Shown: positions 32,261 to 43,768 of the stretch, in pieces | Layout: every line of letters begins with the position of its first letter | Position numbering within the stretch: position 1 is the stretch's first letter | Assembly (NCBI GenBank): GCA_949825065.1 | Contig: OX463859.1 | Coordinates: 13,778,452-13,842,451, forward strand | Direction: 5' to 3' | DNA: 64,000 bases | Source of the DNA: Odontocerum albicorne | Taxonomy: Eukaryota > Arthropoda > Insecta > Trichoptera > Odontoceridae | The notes under the pieces: generated by a model | What the model was told of the DNA's origin: nothing | Databases searched by the model: none | What the model saw: the letters and a program-made list of their open reading frames with translations, nothing else | Program-made: the position numbers and the translations under genes

Positions 32261-33990
32261 AAAAATTACATTTTTTCGAACTTCAAATAAAATTAGGTCA
32301 AGCTTTCAGTCTATATTATATTTTTTAAACAATTTCCTTAAAGCCGTCATTAGTAAATCCTTTTATGGTAAAGGTCTTTAAATATACAACAATAAATACC
32401 CGTACATAAAGGTAAAATATAAATTGAAAATATTAAAACCACCCCGTGGCAAGGAAACGTTCCTCGTAATGGTTGTTACGAAGTGATTTCTAGATTTTAC
32501 CTTAAGTGGAAAATTATACTTAACCACATTGTGATTACGTTAGAATTATTATTTTAATATTCAAATGACTCTTTTTGTGTTAGTGTAATATGATTTTAAT
32601 TCAGTGGTGTCAAATAGTTGCGTCGCAGACATTGTTTTGTTTTATTTTAATATAATAAATAAATCACTTATTTATTTCGTATTCATTACTGTTTAATTGA
32701 GTTCACTACCAGTTTCAAAGATCTCCGTCTTCCTCGTCAGGTGAATATGAATTAATTATGTCTAAAATATATTTTCTCTAATCGTAATAGGTACACGAGA
32801 GGGGGGGGGAGTAGTGGCTAATGAGGGAAGGGGAGAAGGTAGGCGTAGACTTTTCAACGGAAAACATATTTAGCAGAGGACTATTATTAAAATTAACTTG
32901 GTTGTTTATAATATAACAAATAACCAACCATGATTATAAACAAGTAAGTCCAAGCCAGGGCTGTATATTTTCTTTGAAGAAAGCATGAATAGGAAATAAA
33001 GGAGACATACCTATAACGATCAACAAGGGTCGCACAATAAAAAAAGTTGAAAATTTCTGCTAACTTACCACAGGTAAACTAATCTTTAAGGCGTTTATTT
33101 TACTTGTTTATGGGTACTATTAGCGTAGTTTTACTTTATTTCTAGTGTTTTTTTCTTCATAAAATTACTCGTAGATCGCTTTAGATATGAACGTAAGTAA
33201 CTTACCTCAGTAAGCTTTTAGATCGTAAAAAAGGTTATACAAACCATTTTACGATACAATTTTCAAATATATTAAGCGAAATATTGCTTTTATATGTATG
33301 CTAATTTCTTTTTTTACATAAAGTACACAATAAAAGACAACTTACAAATAAAAACGCTGTGAATTCACAATCTCGGCATAAAAATACAATAATTTTGTTG
33401 TTTTTTTTCTTCATTATAATTAACAAGTATAATTTATGGTATAAGAGTATCACATTGATTTATTTCAAAGATTTTACAGTGATTTTTAAGTCCAATTGTA
33501 TTTTTTGAATTGAAATTGATTTGTATGATACATAAGGTGCACTTACTCTTCTCATAATGGGAGATTTCTCAAAAAAATGTATTTTGTTTTTCAAATTAAA
33601 ATATATTTCATACAATATTTTTTTTCAGTTAACCTAGAGCGATTGCAATGAAATATTACAGAAAATAGTTAAGTGAAATATGTGGGACTGGTGGGAAATT
33701 TAAAGATGTTATTCAAAAGTGGTAAATGATAAACTTAAAAAAAAATACGTAGGGTGTCCGTATCACCAATTGGGATATTTTGAAGGGTACTATACGAATG
33801 AATTAATTAACGTATGAACAAAAAATATTAATTAATTTAAAACTTGTTAATAACTGTAAGAACTATAGATTTAACAGAACTTGAGTAAAGAATTGAAAAT
33901 TATCATAAACTAAAAACTAAAACGGAAACGGATCTCACTCTGAAAATGTTCATAAAACATATTTAAATTTTTTGGGAACGTACATTATAT
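32261..33990. other. A+T-rich intronic DNA with one G-rich patch
   Basis: At 32800-32855 a purine-rich patch (gagaggggggggagtagtgg, gggaaggggagaaggtaggc) stands out. Nothing else is recognised in 1.7 kb. Confidence 0.45.
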
Positions 33991-33992
33991 TT

Positions 33993-34207
33993 ATTGTATT
34001 GTATTACACTTTCGTTGTGTACAGTACAACCCGACGGGCTTATTGCCATGTAGTAATATCTTCCAACTAATCAGAAATATGTTAAAGAGGTCTTAAGTGA
34101 AAATCAGACTGGATTTTTTTTTTAAATCCGAGTTCCAGCGGCAGTCAAACCCGCAACCTTCGGGCTGGGAGACAAGCGTCTAACCATCTAGGCCACGGAG
34201 GTTGTCG
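33993..34207 (-). mobile_element. SINE family A, full length and well preserved
   Basis: Complement: GACAACCTCCGTGGCCTAGA, TGGTTAGACGCTTGTCTCCC, AGCCCGAAGGTTGCGGGTTT, GACTGCCGCTGGAACTCGGA, A-run, CCAGTCTGATTTTCACTTAA, GACCTCTTTAACATATTTCT, GATTAGTTGGAAGATATTAC, GCAATAAGCCCGTCGGGTTG, TACTGTACACAACGAAAGTG and an AATACAATACAATA end. This copy defines the family structure best. Confidence 0.93.
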
Positions 34208-34288
34208 AGAAAAAATATTTTGTACACTATTTCTTTGTCTATCGTATCTAAATTTCACTTGCACATTGTTTATGTTAAATTTTCATTG

Positions 34289-34450
34289 AATACAGCTGAT
34301 TTATTGACATATAGAAATTTTTCCAAACAAAACACACCTTAAAGAAGCCTTGAGCTAAAACTAAACAAGATTTTTTTTAGTTTGGGTACCAACGAGAATC
34401 TAATTCGAAGCTCATGTCTTGAGAAACAGGTATTTTACCATAAAACCATG
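34289..34450 (-). mobile_element. Degenerate SINE family A copy
   Basis: The complement keeps TGGTTTTATGGTAAAATACC, GCTTCGAATTAG, a T/A-run, TTTAGCTCAAGGCTTCTTTA and GGAAAAATTTCTATATGTCA, in family order but highly diverged. Confidence 0.65.
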
Positions 34451-34689
34451 ATGCATGCCCATAGGTTGGAACTATATTTCCATTATGAGTAGCCAACTTT
34501 GTTTCTTTTGAAATACTCCGGTCGGTAAAGCGCGTGTTTCATTGTAAAATTGGTCATTCAAAATGAACCCATACAGAGTGAGGTTATGTGTGTACTCAAA
34601 TATTTCAAAATTTACATTGTAAAATATGGGTTGAATCGTTTTTGCATATATACGTCTTTATAGTCGTATACCTACAATTACTTCCGAGT

Positions 34690-34865
34690 GTTTTATATAT
34701 CGTTTGAAGAAAGGGGAGGCCAAACTAACTTAACAACCCCTTGGGAGTTGCTACCCCAAAATTAAGTTGTTACTCAATCAAGTGCTTAAGTCGTATAATA
34801 TGGTGATCGATTACAAACTGTGAAAGGGCGGGGATGGTGACTTGGATTAATAAGAGATTTGGAAA
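34690..34865. promoter_or_regulatory. Candidate intronic enhancer island 5
   Basis: A non-repetitive segment with CAACCCCTTGGGAGTTGCTA, ACCCCAAAATTAAGTTGTTA and CAATCAAGTGCTTAAG, the last containing TCAAGTG, a consensus NK-2-class homeodomain site. Confidence 0.25.
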
Positions 34866-35111
34866 AATACAAGTTAATATTTGTTTATTAAGGAAAATGA
34901 AAAATGAGTTAGTTACTACGTGTGCTTTTCGGTTATTTGTTTTAGTAAAAAAATTGATAAAATCTTACATTTCATATACAATTTTGCAGTAAATTGTATT
35001 TTTCATTGTTAAGGGTTACGATTTGATGATTAATTTCAATATTTTCTTAGATTTATTTCATATTTACTTTAAAAACCTGTATATTTGAATTATTTGCCGT
35101 TTTTACTTTAA

Positions 35112-35304
35112 TTATACCCAGTATAACCTGGCGTACTTATTGCCATGGGGAAATCTTTTCGAAACAATTATAAACATAAAAGAGGCCTTTTAGTAAAATT
35201 ATGTAGGTATAGTCCTTTTTAAAATACCCGAATAAAACGAAAGTTCAACAAGCAATCCCCGGATTGAAAAATAAGTGTCTACCAACCAGGTGATGGAAGT
35301 CACC
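35112..35304 (-). mobile_element. Diverged SINE family A copy
   Basis: The complement contains TGACTTCCATCACCTGGTTG, GTAGACACTTATTTTTCAAT, CCGGGGATTGCTTGTTGAAC, AAAAGGCCTCTTTTATGTTT and ATGGCAATAAGTACGCCAGG. Confidence 0.75.
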
Positions 35305-35833
35305 AATATTTTGATTGATATAATGATTTACCTGATTATTCAAATCTTACTAATTCCGATTAACAGATTGTAGAAAAAATGTCAAGAGATATATATTTAA
35401 ATGAACAATTCAAAATACACATGACAAATTAAATCACTAATGTATAATCAACCAATGAACGAAATAAAAACAGTCAAATACAATCAACAACACAAGACTT
35501 GAGTAGGGGGTAACTTATTCTCTAAAGACCAACGAGAACAGAAAATTAAATAAAAAAATATATCTTTGAAGTATTTGGTATGACACTTTGATTTTAGTAT
35601 TACATTAAGTCTTTTAAAAAAATAATCATAAACACTTCTTCTCTAGTCAAGAACCAAGATCAAGAAATAATATATAAAATGCTGCATTCTTTCACAAAAC
35701 ATGTGAAATATCAGATACTCGTACAAAGATTTTACATTTAAATCTTTTGGCATATAATCGGAAGAAACAATGATAATTTGATCATGTCCAATAATTATTT
35801 GATTTTGTTAGCAAAATAAGGATAAAATTATTT

Positions 35834-36095
35834 TGATGATGATGATGATGAAAAATGCATCACGCACTATAAACAAGACCGAAACCAATCGCAAAAACGC
35901 AGCAAACAGTTGCAAGATGTCGTATATAAAGATCGGTTGTAAAACAACCCCAATAAATTTGATCACGAATTCCCCCAGTTCATGTCTTCCCCAGAGAGCG
36001 ATTGGGGATGTTAACAACCCCAACCGACACGACCACACCCCTAAAATCAAGCTACGTTGGCGAGAATCAAGTCGCATGATCGATTACTCTTATAT
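35834..36095. promoter_or_regulatory. Candidate intronic enhancer island 6, just 3' of the homeobox exon
   Basis: After a short (ATG)n run (35834-35852) there are about 240 bp of balanced composition. Motifs include AACCAATCGC, GGTTGTAAAACAACCCC (inverted), AACAACCCCAACCGACACGA and GACCACACCCCTAAAATCAAG. Both strands have open frames (35808-36077 and 35833-36126), but neither resembles a known protein. Confidence 0.33.
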
Positions 36096-36238
36096 TTTAT
36101 GCTTAGATTTTCAAGTTGAGAATTGATTGTGTAATAATAGTTTCTTTGCATACTTGATTAGGAAATAAATAAACTTGAGAGGGTTAAAATATTGGAGTCT
36201 TGTATGATATTGAAGCCTTAATACGAGATATTTTATCA

Positions 36239-36268
36239 CAGTATTACACTTTCGTTGTATACAGATTT
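36239..36268 (-). mobile_element. SINE 3' terminus shard
   Basis: The complement of CAGTATTACACTTTCGTTGT plus ATACAGA is the last 30 bp of SINE family A; nothing else of the element remains. Confidence 0.6.
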
Positions 36269-36424
36269 CATTGTACTCGTATATAGCTACTTTTGTTTAA
36301 TATAGCTTTATATCTACACGCCACCGAAAAACAAATTTAACACATCCATCTCTTGAAGTACATTAGTTTTACTTCGAAGAAAATAAGATAAAACGAATGC
36401 ACTAATTATTCTTCGCTAGAATTA

Positions 36425-36580
36425 TCTGTAATGAAGAAACTCACAATAGACACATATTTTGGAATATGGGTATTCCACCCTTAGAAGGGTTCTAGAAAAA
36501 GAAGATCTTGAAAAGGTGCATGACAGAAACGTTAGAAACTGATATGTCAACATACAAAGGTGTCAGTAATCTGTTCTCTT
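36425..36580 (+). pseudogene. LINE reverse-transcriptase shard near the homeobox exon
   Basis: A broken equivalent of 'YFGHxxR ... GxxKRRS' codons (acacatattttggaatatg; tctagaaaaagaagatcttg), then TATGTCAACATACAAAGGTG. Similarity to the RTE-like shards at 18286 and 18862 is weak. Confidence 0.4.
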
Positions 36581-36753
36581 TGGAACCCGAATTTGAAATG
36601 TAACACGCTGGGCTTCTGTGCTATGAAAGTCGCCGGTTAACACTTTACCCCTCAAACAGAACATTAAGTTTTTTCAGCTTAGTTTTCGATGTCATAAGGA
36701 AAGCTATAGCTAGTATAATTGATTAATTTTTTAGTTGCTAAATAAGAATTTTA

Positions 36754-37354
<601 letters not shown>

Positions 37355-37530
37355 TTTAATTTTATTTATTTTATTTTTATTCATTTTACACATGACAAGA
37401 AATATACATAATTTGTGAAAAAACAACAGGTAATTTAATTTGGACACAACTTTAATGGATCTGGGATTGTTGCTTTGCATTTGTTGTGTCCCCAGTAAAC
37501 TAGGCTTTTGCCTGTATCTCACTGAGGGTA
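37355..37530 (+). repeat. Dispersed repeat family C (copy 3, 5' half)
   Basis: AACAACAGGTAATTTAATTT plus GGACACAACTTTAATGGATC, CCAGTAAACTAGGCTTTTGC plus CTGTATCTCACTGAGG match copies at 7300 and 16935 and stop where copy 1 continues with TCTTTCCGAT. Confidence 0.85.
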
Positions 37531-38490
37531 TATATCATATATATAGTTGTAAAATATATATTTCATTTTTATACTGAGTTAGGCTTTTAAAATTAGTTTT
37601 TTTTAATGAATTTGTTTTCAAACTACGAATTGAAAAATATTGCATTACATCCACTGAAAAAGTACGTTTTTCCTAGTTTCCCATCAACCTTTTATCCAAT
37701 CTTCCTTTGCGTCTCATAGCAGTTTATGATATTATTAAATTCGTGTTTGATTTTAGTCTAAAATGTTTTATCTTTATATTATTTTATTTATTATTGCTTT
37801 TCTTTTCTACATGCAATATAAATCTTTCACATTTCACTCAAATCCCTTTGTAAAGCAATTGTATAGTTGGTTGGACGAGATTATCTCTAATTAATAACCC
37901 ACCATATTGTATACTGCACGATAAGATATTTAAATTAAAAAAATGGTACTGAATGTCATCATTCTAGTATCAAATCTCACGAGTCTATGCAAGAGTGGAA
38001 GAATCTATAGATTTCATTCAATATTTTAAGATATAAGATATTTGTTATTTACTTGACCCATGATATCAATTGAGCAACATCTACTAAATCAAGAAATTAT
38101 GGCGTTCAAAATTTTAACATATAGGCACTTTTAATCACTAGTGTCTTCATTATAGCTTGACAGTATTCTGAGAATTATGTTAATAATTATAAAAAGACAA
38201 CGCCAAAGTGCAGCTCATGGCCTCATCAAAAACTTGAAATAATTTCCAGTTGTTTGTTTATTTTGTTCTTTATATATTCCTTTATTTCGATACTTATCCT
38301 TAATTTCGATCTTTTTTGCTCATCAGCATCGTTTCTTTGGATAATTCAAGGATTTTGGCCAACAATCGTTGTAAAGTAACATAAACATGGCCAATTACGG
38401 TCCTTTTTCACGTAAAGTGACATTTACAAATTACAATGAATAAAATAAATGTTTCGAAGAATTGAAATAATCGTATTGTATATAAATTAA
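37531..38490. other. A+T-rich DNA with a probable SINE-tail shard at 37858-37930
   Basis: TAGTTGGTTGGACGAGATTA, AATAACCCACCATATTGTAT at 37865-37912 is a diverged SINE tail. Otherwise nothing was recognised. Confidence 0.45.
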
Positions 38491-38492
38491 AT

Positions 38493-38576
38493 ATTTATTA
38501 GACGTAAATTGTTAGCAACACCAAAATGGATAAACCATTCATTTTGGTGTTGCTAACAATTTGCGTCCAATAAATG
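38493..38576. repeat. 84-bp foldback with 36-37 nt arms and 11-nt loop
   Basis: The left arm (38493-38528, containing GTTAGCAACACCAAAATG) pairs with the right arm (38540-38576, containing CATTTTGGTGTTGCTAAC) with about three mismatches over the full length. The loop is GATAAACCATT. Confidence 0.92.
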
Positions 38577-39009
38577 TAAAATTTATTAACAATGTGGGGC
38601 ATGATTATTTGAATTCTTTGAAATTTTTATTTTTTCATTTGAAATTGGAAAATTTTCCTTACTTTAAATAATATTATTCATTCTCAGTGTGTCATGTGGC
38701 AACGAGAACATGATCACTATCTTTTCAGATAGTCTGTAAAGGTAGATATTAGCAAACAAGGCTCAAGGATGAGTCGTTCTAGGGTATCCTTCAGGTCACA
38801 GAGCCATTGGGTCAATCCTCCAGCGCACTTAAAATGAGCAATTAGTCACAGATCGCATCGGAGCTGGTTCGTCCATGCCTTTGATGGACGTGAAGTAGGT
38901 ACCAGACAGAGAATTGATCTGAATGGAAGCGTTTTATAATATCCCTATGTTGCTGATAGATTTTATAGGGTAATGTTAACATACATTGGATGGATTTTAA
39001 AGGGTAACG
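38577..39009. other. Unassigned DNA with a GC-richer block
   Basis: At 38755-38935 base composition is balanced (GGTCACAGAGCCATTGGGTC, CGCATCGGAGCTGGTTCGTC). No homology was recognised; no long ORF. Confidence 0.35.
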
Positions 39010-39297
39010 TTAAGTATATGGTATATCGGAAGATCTTTTTTTTTGTAGTTCGTCTTCCCTTGATAGGTTTTCTACGGTTTTCTTACCAATTATGTTTTTT
39101 TTAAACATATACAGAAGCAGAGAAGCACTTAATCCAATGACTACAGCCACTACCTTTTTATCATTAAACTCAATTTATACTTGTATATATTATATTTCCT
39201 TTGTAATATATTGTATTAAATCCGTCAACAATATTGGGTTTAAATCCTAAGTTAGAGCGATGAGAGTCTATTCTCTAAACGGTGTTATATAAATTGT
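39010..39297 (+). repeat. Dispersed repeat family F (copy 1)
   Basis: Shares GTAGTTCGTCTTCCCTTG, TTTTCTACGGTTTTCTTACC, CAGCCACTACCTTTTTATCA and the T.TAAA.GGTGTTATATAAATTG end with 51755-52090, and in reverse with 62415-62605. Class unknown. Confidence 0.82.
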
Positions 39298-39979
39298 CTT
39301 TACTTTGATTATTAGTAATGAATTAAATAATGTGCCATATGGAAGACGTGCTACACTAAGGTCATCAGGGTATCAGAGTTTTAATAATATAGTTCAGGAG
39401 AATAGACTGAGCGACCACGAGCGATCGGTTTTTCGGAAAAGGCTTCCTCCGGAGTGTGAGAGTCTGATGAAATTAATTTTTTTTATTTTATTTTATTTTA
39501 TTGACGACACAACAGTGTCTTTTATGTGGAAATGAATATAAGACAAGTTATACAAGCACTTAAAATTATTGACAAAAAATACAAAACTTTATCTTAAACT
39601 AACATGGATAGGAGATTCAACAAGCAGTAGTAATAATAAATTACAGTCATTGTTTAAAATTATTTAATATTAACATATATATTTAAGTTTAATATACCAT
39701 ATGTATGTATACCACAAAATATTACCAAACTTCACCAAGCAGACTTACGTAATTGTCGAAAACTTATTTTATAGTGGTAAAGAACTTAAAATTGTTTTTA
39801 GTAGAACAACGCTTACATAGAACAAAAAATGGATTTTTTGGAAATTTTATGGATAGATCTTGAGATATGGAAAACACATGGGCTCACTTGTAGAAAGAGA
39901 TGCAAGTTGCTTTGCAGAATCGAAACCTTTCACATGTTGATGCAGGGTTACAGAGATGTATGAAAATGAAGATGACAAA
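39298..39979. other. Unassigned DNA
   Basis: The plus frame 39305-39535 (MIISNELNNVPYGRRATLRS...) has no recognised family. At 39840-39960 (ACTTGTAGAAAGAGATGCAA, GTTGCTTTGCAGAATCGAAA) the composition is mixed and it may be part of the LINE whose end follows. Confidence 0.3.
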
Positions 39980-40062
39980 AATTGCGTTCTTGAATATAAA
40001 AGTTTAGAGATCTGTTCTATCTGCTTACCTTACAAGATACACTGTGTGTATCTGTGTTTAAT
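39980..40062 (+). mobile_element. LINE 3' end fragment
   Basis: AAAAGTTTAGAGATCTGTTC plus TATCTGCTTACCTTACAAGATAC, then TGTGTGTATCTG, is the terminal 'WRSVLSAYxxR' region and tail of the LINE family. Confidence 0.6.
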
Positions 40063-40124
40063 GGTCAAGAATTTAAATAACATTCAAATAAACGTTTATG
40101 CTCCCCTCTATACCCTCCAATAAA

Positions 40125-40205
40125 GTATTGTGAGAAATTGTTCGTTTGGTTGAAAGAGATTGCGGGTAATAAGTCCACCAGATTTTTTTACAATAAAGTG
40201 ATAAG
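40125..40205 (+). mobile_element. SINE family B tail
   Basis: TTCGTTTGGTTGAAAGAGAT, TGCGGGTAATAAGTCCACCA, GATTTTTTTACAATAAAGTG. Only the 3' tail is present. Confidence 0.7.
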
Positions 40206-40419
40206 TAAATAAATAAATAAATTGTGTTAAGTAGCAGTCCCCGTGTACTGTTGGAGAGCAAAAAAATAAAAGAGATTAATTTAAAGAATCTGATGAAAGC
40301 AAAGACAATCAGACAAGAATTATTGCCGACAATCACATAATTCTTTTTTTTTATTACCCAAATGGGCTTTTTCTTTACTAATTTCTAGTAATTATGCAGA
40401 CGTTCATGTTGTTCTTGGT

Positions 40420-40545
40420 TAATTATTTGCGTTAGACAGAGTTTTAAAGGGAATTTTGCATATTATCTCTCATGCGATCTTGTCATTAGCGGTGACATCA
40501 ATTAAGACATCTGCTGTTATGTCGATTTTAAGTACAATATTATTT
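40420..40545. promoter_or_regulatory. Candidate regulatory island 7
   Basis: Non-repetitive: TTATTTGCGTTAGACAGAGT, ATTATCTCTCATGCGATCTT, GTCATTAGCGGTGACATCAA, TTAAGACATCTGC. Located 5' of the homeobox exon. Weak evidence. Confidence 0.2.
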
Positions 40546-40625
40546 GTAAACAAACTAGTTTTTTTGCAATATTGGTGGTCTAGTGCCGTTGAAAGGATAC
40601 CAGCTTGATTTTTGGATGGTATTGA

Positions 40626-40713
40626 TTGTATTCTATTACACTTTTATTGTATACAGAAAAACTTAGAGGGCATATTGCCATAAGACAATATCTTCCAACC
40701 AGCAAGAAATATA
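40626..40713 (-). mobile_element. SINE family A tail
   Basis: Complement: ATTTCTTGCTGGTTGGAAGA, TATTGTCTTATGGCAATATG, CTAAGTTTTTCTGTATACAA, TAAAAGTGTAATAGAATAC. Headless copy, just left of the hAT MITE. Confidence 0.82.
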
Positions 40714-40749
40714 GCAATGAGTTATAATTTTTTGTTATATGTTCTAGAT

Positions 40750-40986
40750 CAGCAATTTTCTACCACCGGTTTGCAGAAATTTATATTTTAAAATCAAACA
40801 TTAGTTTTCTGTTCGGTTTCTGGCTAATATAAATAACTAGAGAATTTTAATTTAAAAATATTTGATTAAAAAACTAATACTAAAAATGCTATACATATAA
40901 ATAACGGTTTTTATTTCTGTTTAAGCGGACGAATCGTTTGTCCTATTTACACCGGTTAGCAGGTGTAAAAAGGTTAAGAACCACTG
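40750..40986. mobile_element. hAT-type MITE, 237 bp, exact 8-bp target duplication
   Basis: TTCTAGAT flanks the element on both sides (40742-40749 and 40987-40994). The right end is AAAGGTTAAGAACCACTG and the left end CAGCAATTTTCTACCACCGG; the complement of the right end (CAGTGGTTCTTAACC) is a standard hAT terminus, and the left is a diverged match. A subterminal ACACCGGTTAGCAGGTGT on the right may pair with ACCACCGGTTTGCAG on the left. No coding capacity. Confidence 0.93.
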
Positions 40987-40994
40987 TTCTAGAT

Positions 40995-41068
40995 CCCCTC
41001 CGTAGCCTAGACGGTAAGACACCTATCTTCCATTTCCGGGAGTTGCGACATCGTTTCTCGTGTGAACA
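40995..41068 (+). mobile_element. SINE family A head fragment
   Basis: CCCTCCGTAGCCTAGACGGT plus AAGACACC is the SINE head with A box; the B-box region is degraded (GCGACATCGTTTCTCGTG). Confidence 0.75.
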
Positions 41069-41097
41069 CATATTTGCTATACATCAATAAACCTTAA

Positions 41098-41309
41098 GAA
41101 GAACTCTGTGGCCCAGTTGGTAAGACTCGTCTTTCAGCCCGAGGCTACGGGTGTGATTCCAGTTCGAATCAATATATTCTAAAAAACGATTACAGACTTA
41201 TTTTCACTTAAGTTTTTTTTTAAACATTTTGTTATTTGATAAAAAGCGATTTCCATACGGTAATAATCCCACCAGTTTGTGCTATATACAACGAATGTGT
41301 AATAAAATA
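41098..41309 (+). mobile_element. SINE family A, full length
   Basis: CTGTGGCCCAGTTGGTAAGA, CTCGTCTTTCAGCCCGAGGC, TACGGGTGTGATTCCAGTTC, A-run, TTACAGACTTATTTTCACTT, ATTTGATAAAAAGCGATTTC, CGGTAATAATCCCACCAGTT and CAACGAATGTGTAATAAAATA in order. Confidence 0.88.
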
Positions 41310-42139
41310 AATTAAATATTAAGCTCATCTTTATTCAATTAAAAAAACGTGCATTATTCAATGCTGCCTATTTCCAAACCGACCGACACGAAAATGAACA
41401 ATTTTATAATAATTTAATACGCATCCCATATGGCGTCTCTTGAGACTACTTTAAATTCTCGGCTTGTTATAATATTAAATATTTTTTTAATATACTCTTC
41501 CTAAATAGCTCCTTCGGGCGTTTAATATTTAATGACATCTAGAGTAGTTCTCTGCAGGAATGTAATAGAGAGTAATGATACACCTATTTATGACCCATTC
41601 TCATATTATTTTCCTTAATATTATAGTTAAAATAAAAAAATAAACTAGTTAAAGTTAATAGGTCTTTAAACTGTTACACAGTTTTATAAACGGATAACCT
41701 GTTGGATGACTTCTAGTTTCATAGAATTTATTAAAGGGCATTAATTTTATGAAGTCTAAAAGATAGGGTTAGTTTTATTAACTACTTTGTTTATTTTCTG
41801 GTGATATGGGTTTATACCTGCTAGTTATCTTTGTTGAGATATGTTGAATATGTGTAGGTAACATATCACTAGGGTCCAAAAGTTTCTGACCTGAAAAGAC
41901 CATGCGTATTATCTGTCCATTAGAGCGTATATTGGTAGACACTACGCCTGATCAGGTGGTCAGGTCTAGGTATACCTAATGCATGGTCAGGATAGGTTAT
42001 AGTCAATTTTTGATACCGCTACCCTCAAGAGGATGTCCTTTAGAAACGATAGAAGACTTGACGTTTCATTATGTATTGAAATCGCACAGGTGTTAAGTTT
42101 TTTTTTCAAAAGATAGAAAAAGCTCGGCAGAATTTAAAC
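41310..42139. other. Unassigned DNA
   Basis: At 41400-41600 several TTTAATATTTAATGA-type sites and GGCGTTTAATATT occur in non-repetitive sequence. At 41900-42010 GATCAGGTGGTCAGGTCTAG plus GTATACCTAATGCATGGTCA is unassigned. Confidence 0.3.
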
Positions 42140-42305
42140 GACGTAAGTATTTAAATGTCGTCAGCATTTAAGACACGTGGGTTTGATTCCCTTTAATAAA
42201 TGATTTTTTTAATAGTTCATGTCTGATTTTACTTTAAGATCCTTAAATATCTTTCTGATTAGTTGAAATAAATATCACATGGCAACAAACCTGTCAGGTA
42301 ATAAT
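42140..42305 (+). mobile_element. Degenerate SINE family A copy
   Basis: GTGGGTTTGATTCCC (B box), then an A/T region, GTCTGATTTTACTTTAAGAT body, TCTGATTAGTTGAAATAAAT, ATCACATGGCAACAAACCTG tail. The A-box region is degraded. Confidence 0.75.
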
Positions 42306-42509
42306 AAATCGAAAGTATTCCACGTGCTGCATATATTATACTTTTGGAAAATGGCATTTTTCTCTCTTTAAACGTGTATATGCAAAAATGATTTATCCCA
42401 CATTTTGAGATATTTTAATAAGCAATACATTACTTGGTCTGAGTTTATATGGATTCACTTTATTTTTAGACAGAATATAAAAAAGAAATCACTGACTTTA
42501 AATTTATGC

Positions 42510-42855
42510 AATCAAAATAATAAGATATATTGTTCATAGTTAAGGCATTAACGTTGTGGAGGTTTAAATACATTGTAATTTATTTTATCAAACACTGTCA
42601 GTACATCGATCCGAACATCTGGTAAATACACATATCCCAAAAATTTCTCCGCTCCTGGCCGAAATCGTCCCATGCCCCCGTTACCCCTCAATCCCCAACC
42701 CAAATGTGCCCAACCGTTGTAGTGTGTCTATCGGTGCCAGTTCGAATATAATTTAGTCTTGTTTGCGCTCCCTTGAAGATGAGGGGAAAGCCTTGAAACC
42801 GGTAGGGTTATACCGTTACAAAAAAGTGGAATAAACAGTGTTTGATAAAATAAAT
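42510..42855 (+). repeat. Dispersed repeat family E (copy 1)
   Basis: ATAGTTAAGGCATTAACGTT plus GTGGAGGTTTAAATACATT at the left, and GCTCCCTTGAAGATGAGGGG, CCTTGAAACCGGTAGGGTTA, TACCGTTAC..AAAAGTGGAA, TAAACAGTGTTTGATAAAATAAA at the right, match 58195-58390 (minus) and 60100-60200 (plus). The middle of this copy (42600-42740) is GC-richer and absent from the other copies. Confidence 0.85.
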
Positions 42856-42875
42856 TACAAAATAATAAAAATTGT

Positions 42876-43078
42876 ACACCGTTGAATGTATTACAACCGG
42901 ACTCACTTTTTGCCATGTAGCAATAACTTTTAATCAACCAGAAATATGTTAAAGGTATCTTGAATGAAATTGAGATGGGTCTCCTTTTAAAAAAAAATCT
43001 GGATTTCTATCGGGAATTGAACTCGCAACACCCAGGCTGCAAGACAGGTAATTACCAAATAGGTCACAGAGATCGCCA
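42876..43078 (-). mobile_element. SINE family A copy
   Basis: Complement: GGCGATCTCTGTGACCTATT, TGGTAATTACCTGTCTTGCA, GCCTGGGTGTTGCGAGTTCA, ATTCCCGATAGAAATCCAGA, A-run, body and TTGATTAAAAGTTATTGCTA tail. Confidence 0.85.
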
Positions 43079-43554
43079 AATGATTCTTAGATATTTTAAA
43101 TAAAAAACAAAAAAAATGCATTCTTCCGTTGTACACTTTTTCGTTGAACCTTTTATGGTACCTGGATAGTTAGTTAGGTTTAGTCTCATCTCATAGTGTA
43201 TATATGTTAGGTACATTACCTAAGAATTCCATTCCAAAAATTGCAAAACATTTTAAACCCCTATATTTGAAATTATATGACGTAATTTGAATTACTTAAA
43301 TGTTAATAAAAACAACAATAGTTGATTACAACATCAAAAATTAAAAAAACCTCCAAGCTATTCGTGCCTTTTAATATCTTTATGACAAATCTGCCAAATA
43401 TGAGAACATTATATAAATTATGTTTCAATATTCACTTGAAATTGCTCAACAAAAGATGACAAAAAAATTAATCATCGAAGCTTTATTGTCTTATTTTTTT
43501 AGGTCGTTATTTAAATGTTACGACCCGTAACAGCATGGTCCTTCTTCATATTAT

Positions 43555-43734
43555 GCTTGTGTTGCTCTGAAGATATATGACAATCTGTTCCAGCCGACTA
43601 GAAAGTTGTAAAAGAGGTCTTAAGTGAAAACCAGGAAAATATCTTTTTAAAATAAATCTGGGTTCCTAAGGGAATCGAACCCGTAATATCCAGGTTGGAA
43701 GCTAGGCATCTTACCAACTCGACTACGAAGATTA
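43555..43734 (-). mobile_element. SINE family A copy
   Basis: Complement: ATCTTCGTAGTCGAGTTGGT, AAGATGCCTAGCTTCCAACC, TGGATATTACGGGTTCGATT, CCCTTAGGAACCCAGA, CCTGGTTTTCACTTAAGACC, TCTTTTACAACTTTCTAGTC, GGCTGGAACAGATTGTC. Boxes A and B are intact; the terminal module is missing. Confidence 0.87.
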
Positions 43735-43768
43735 TTTACATAATTGTTGATTCTACAAGATTCTCCCC

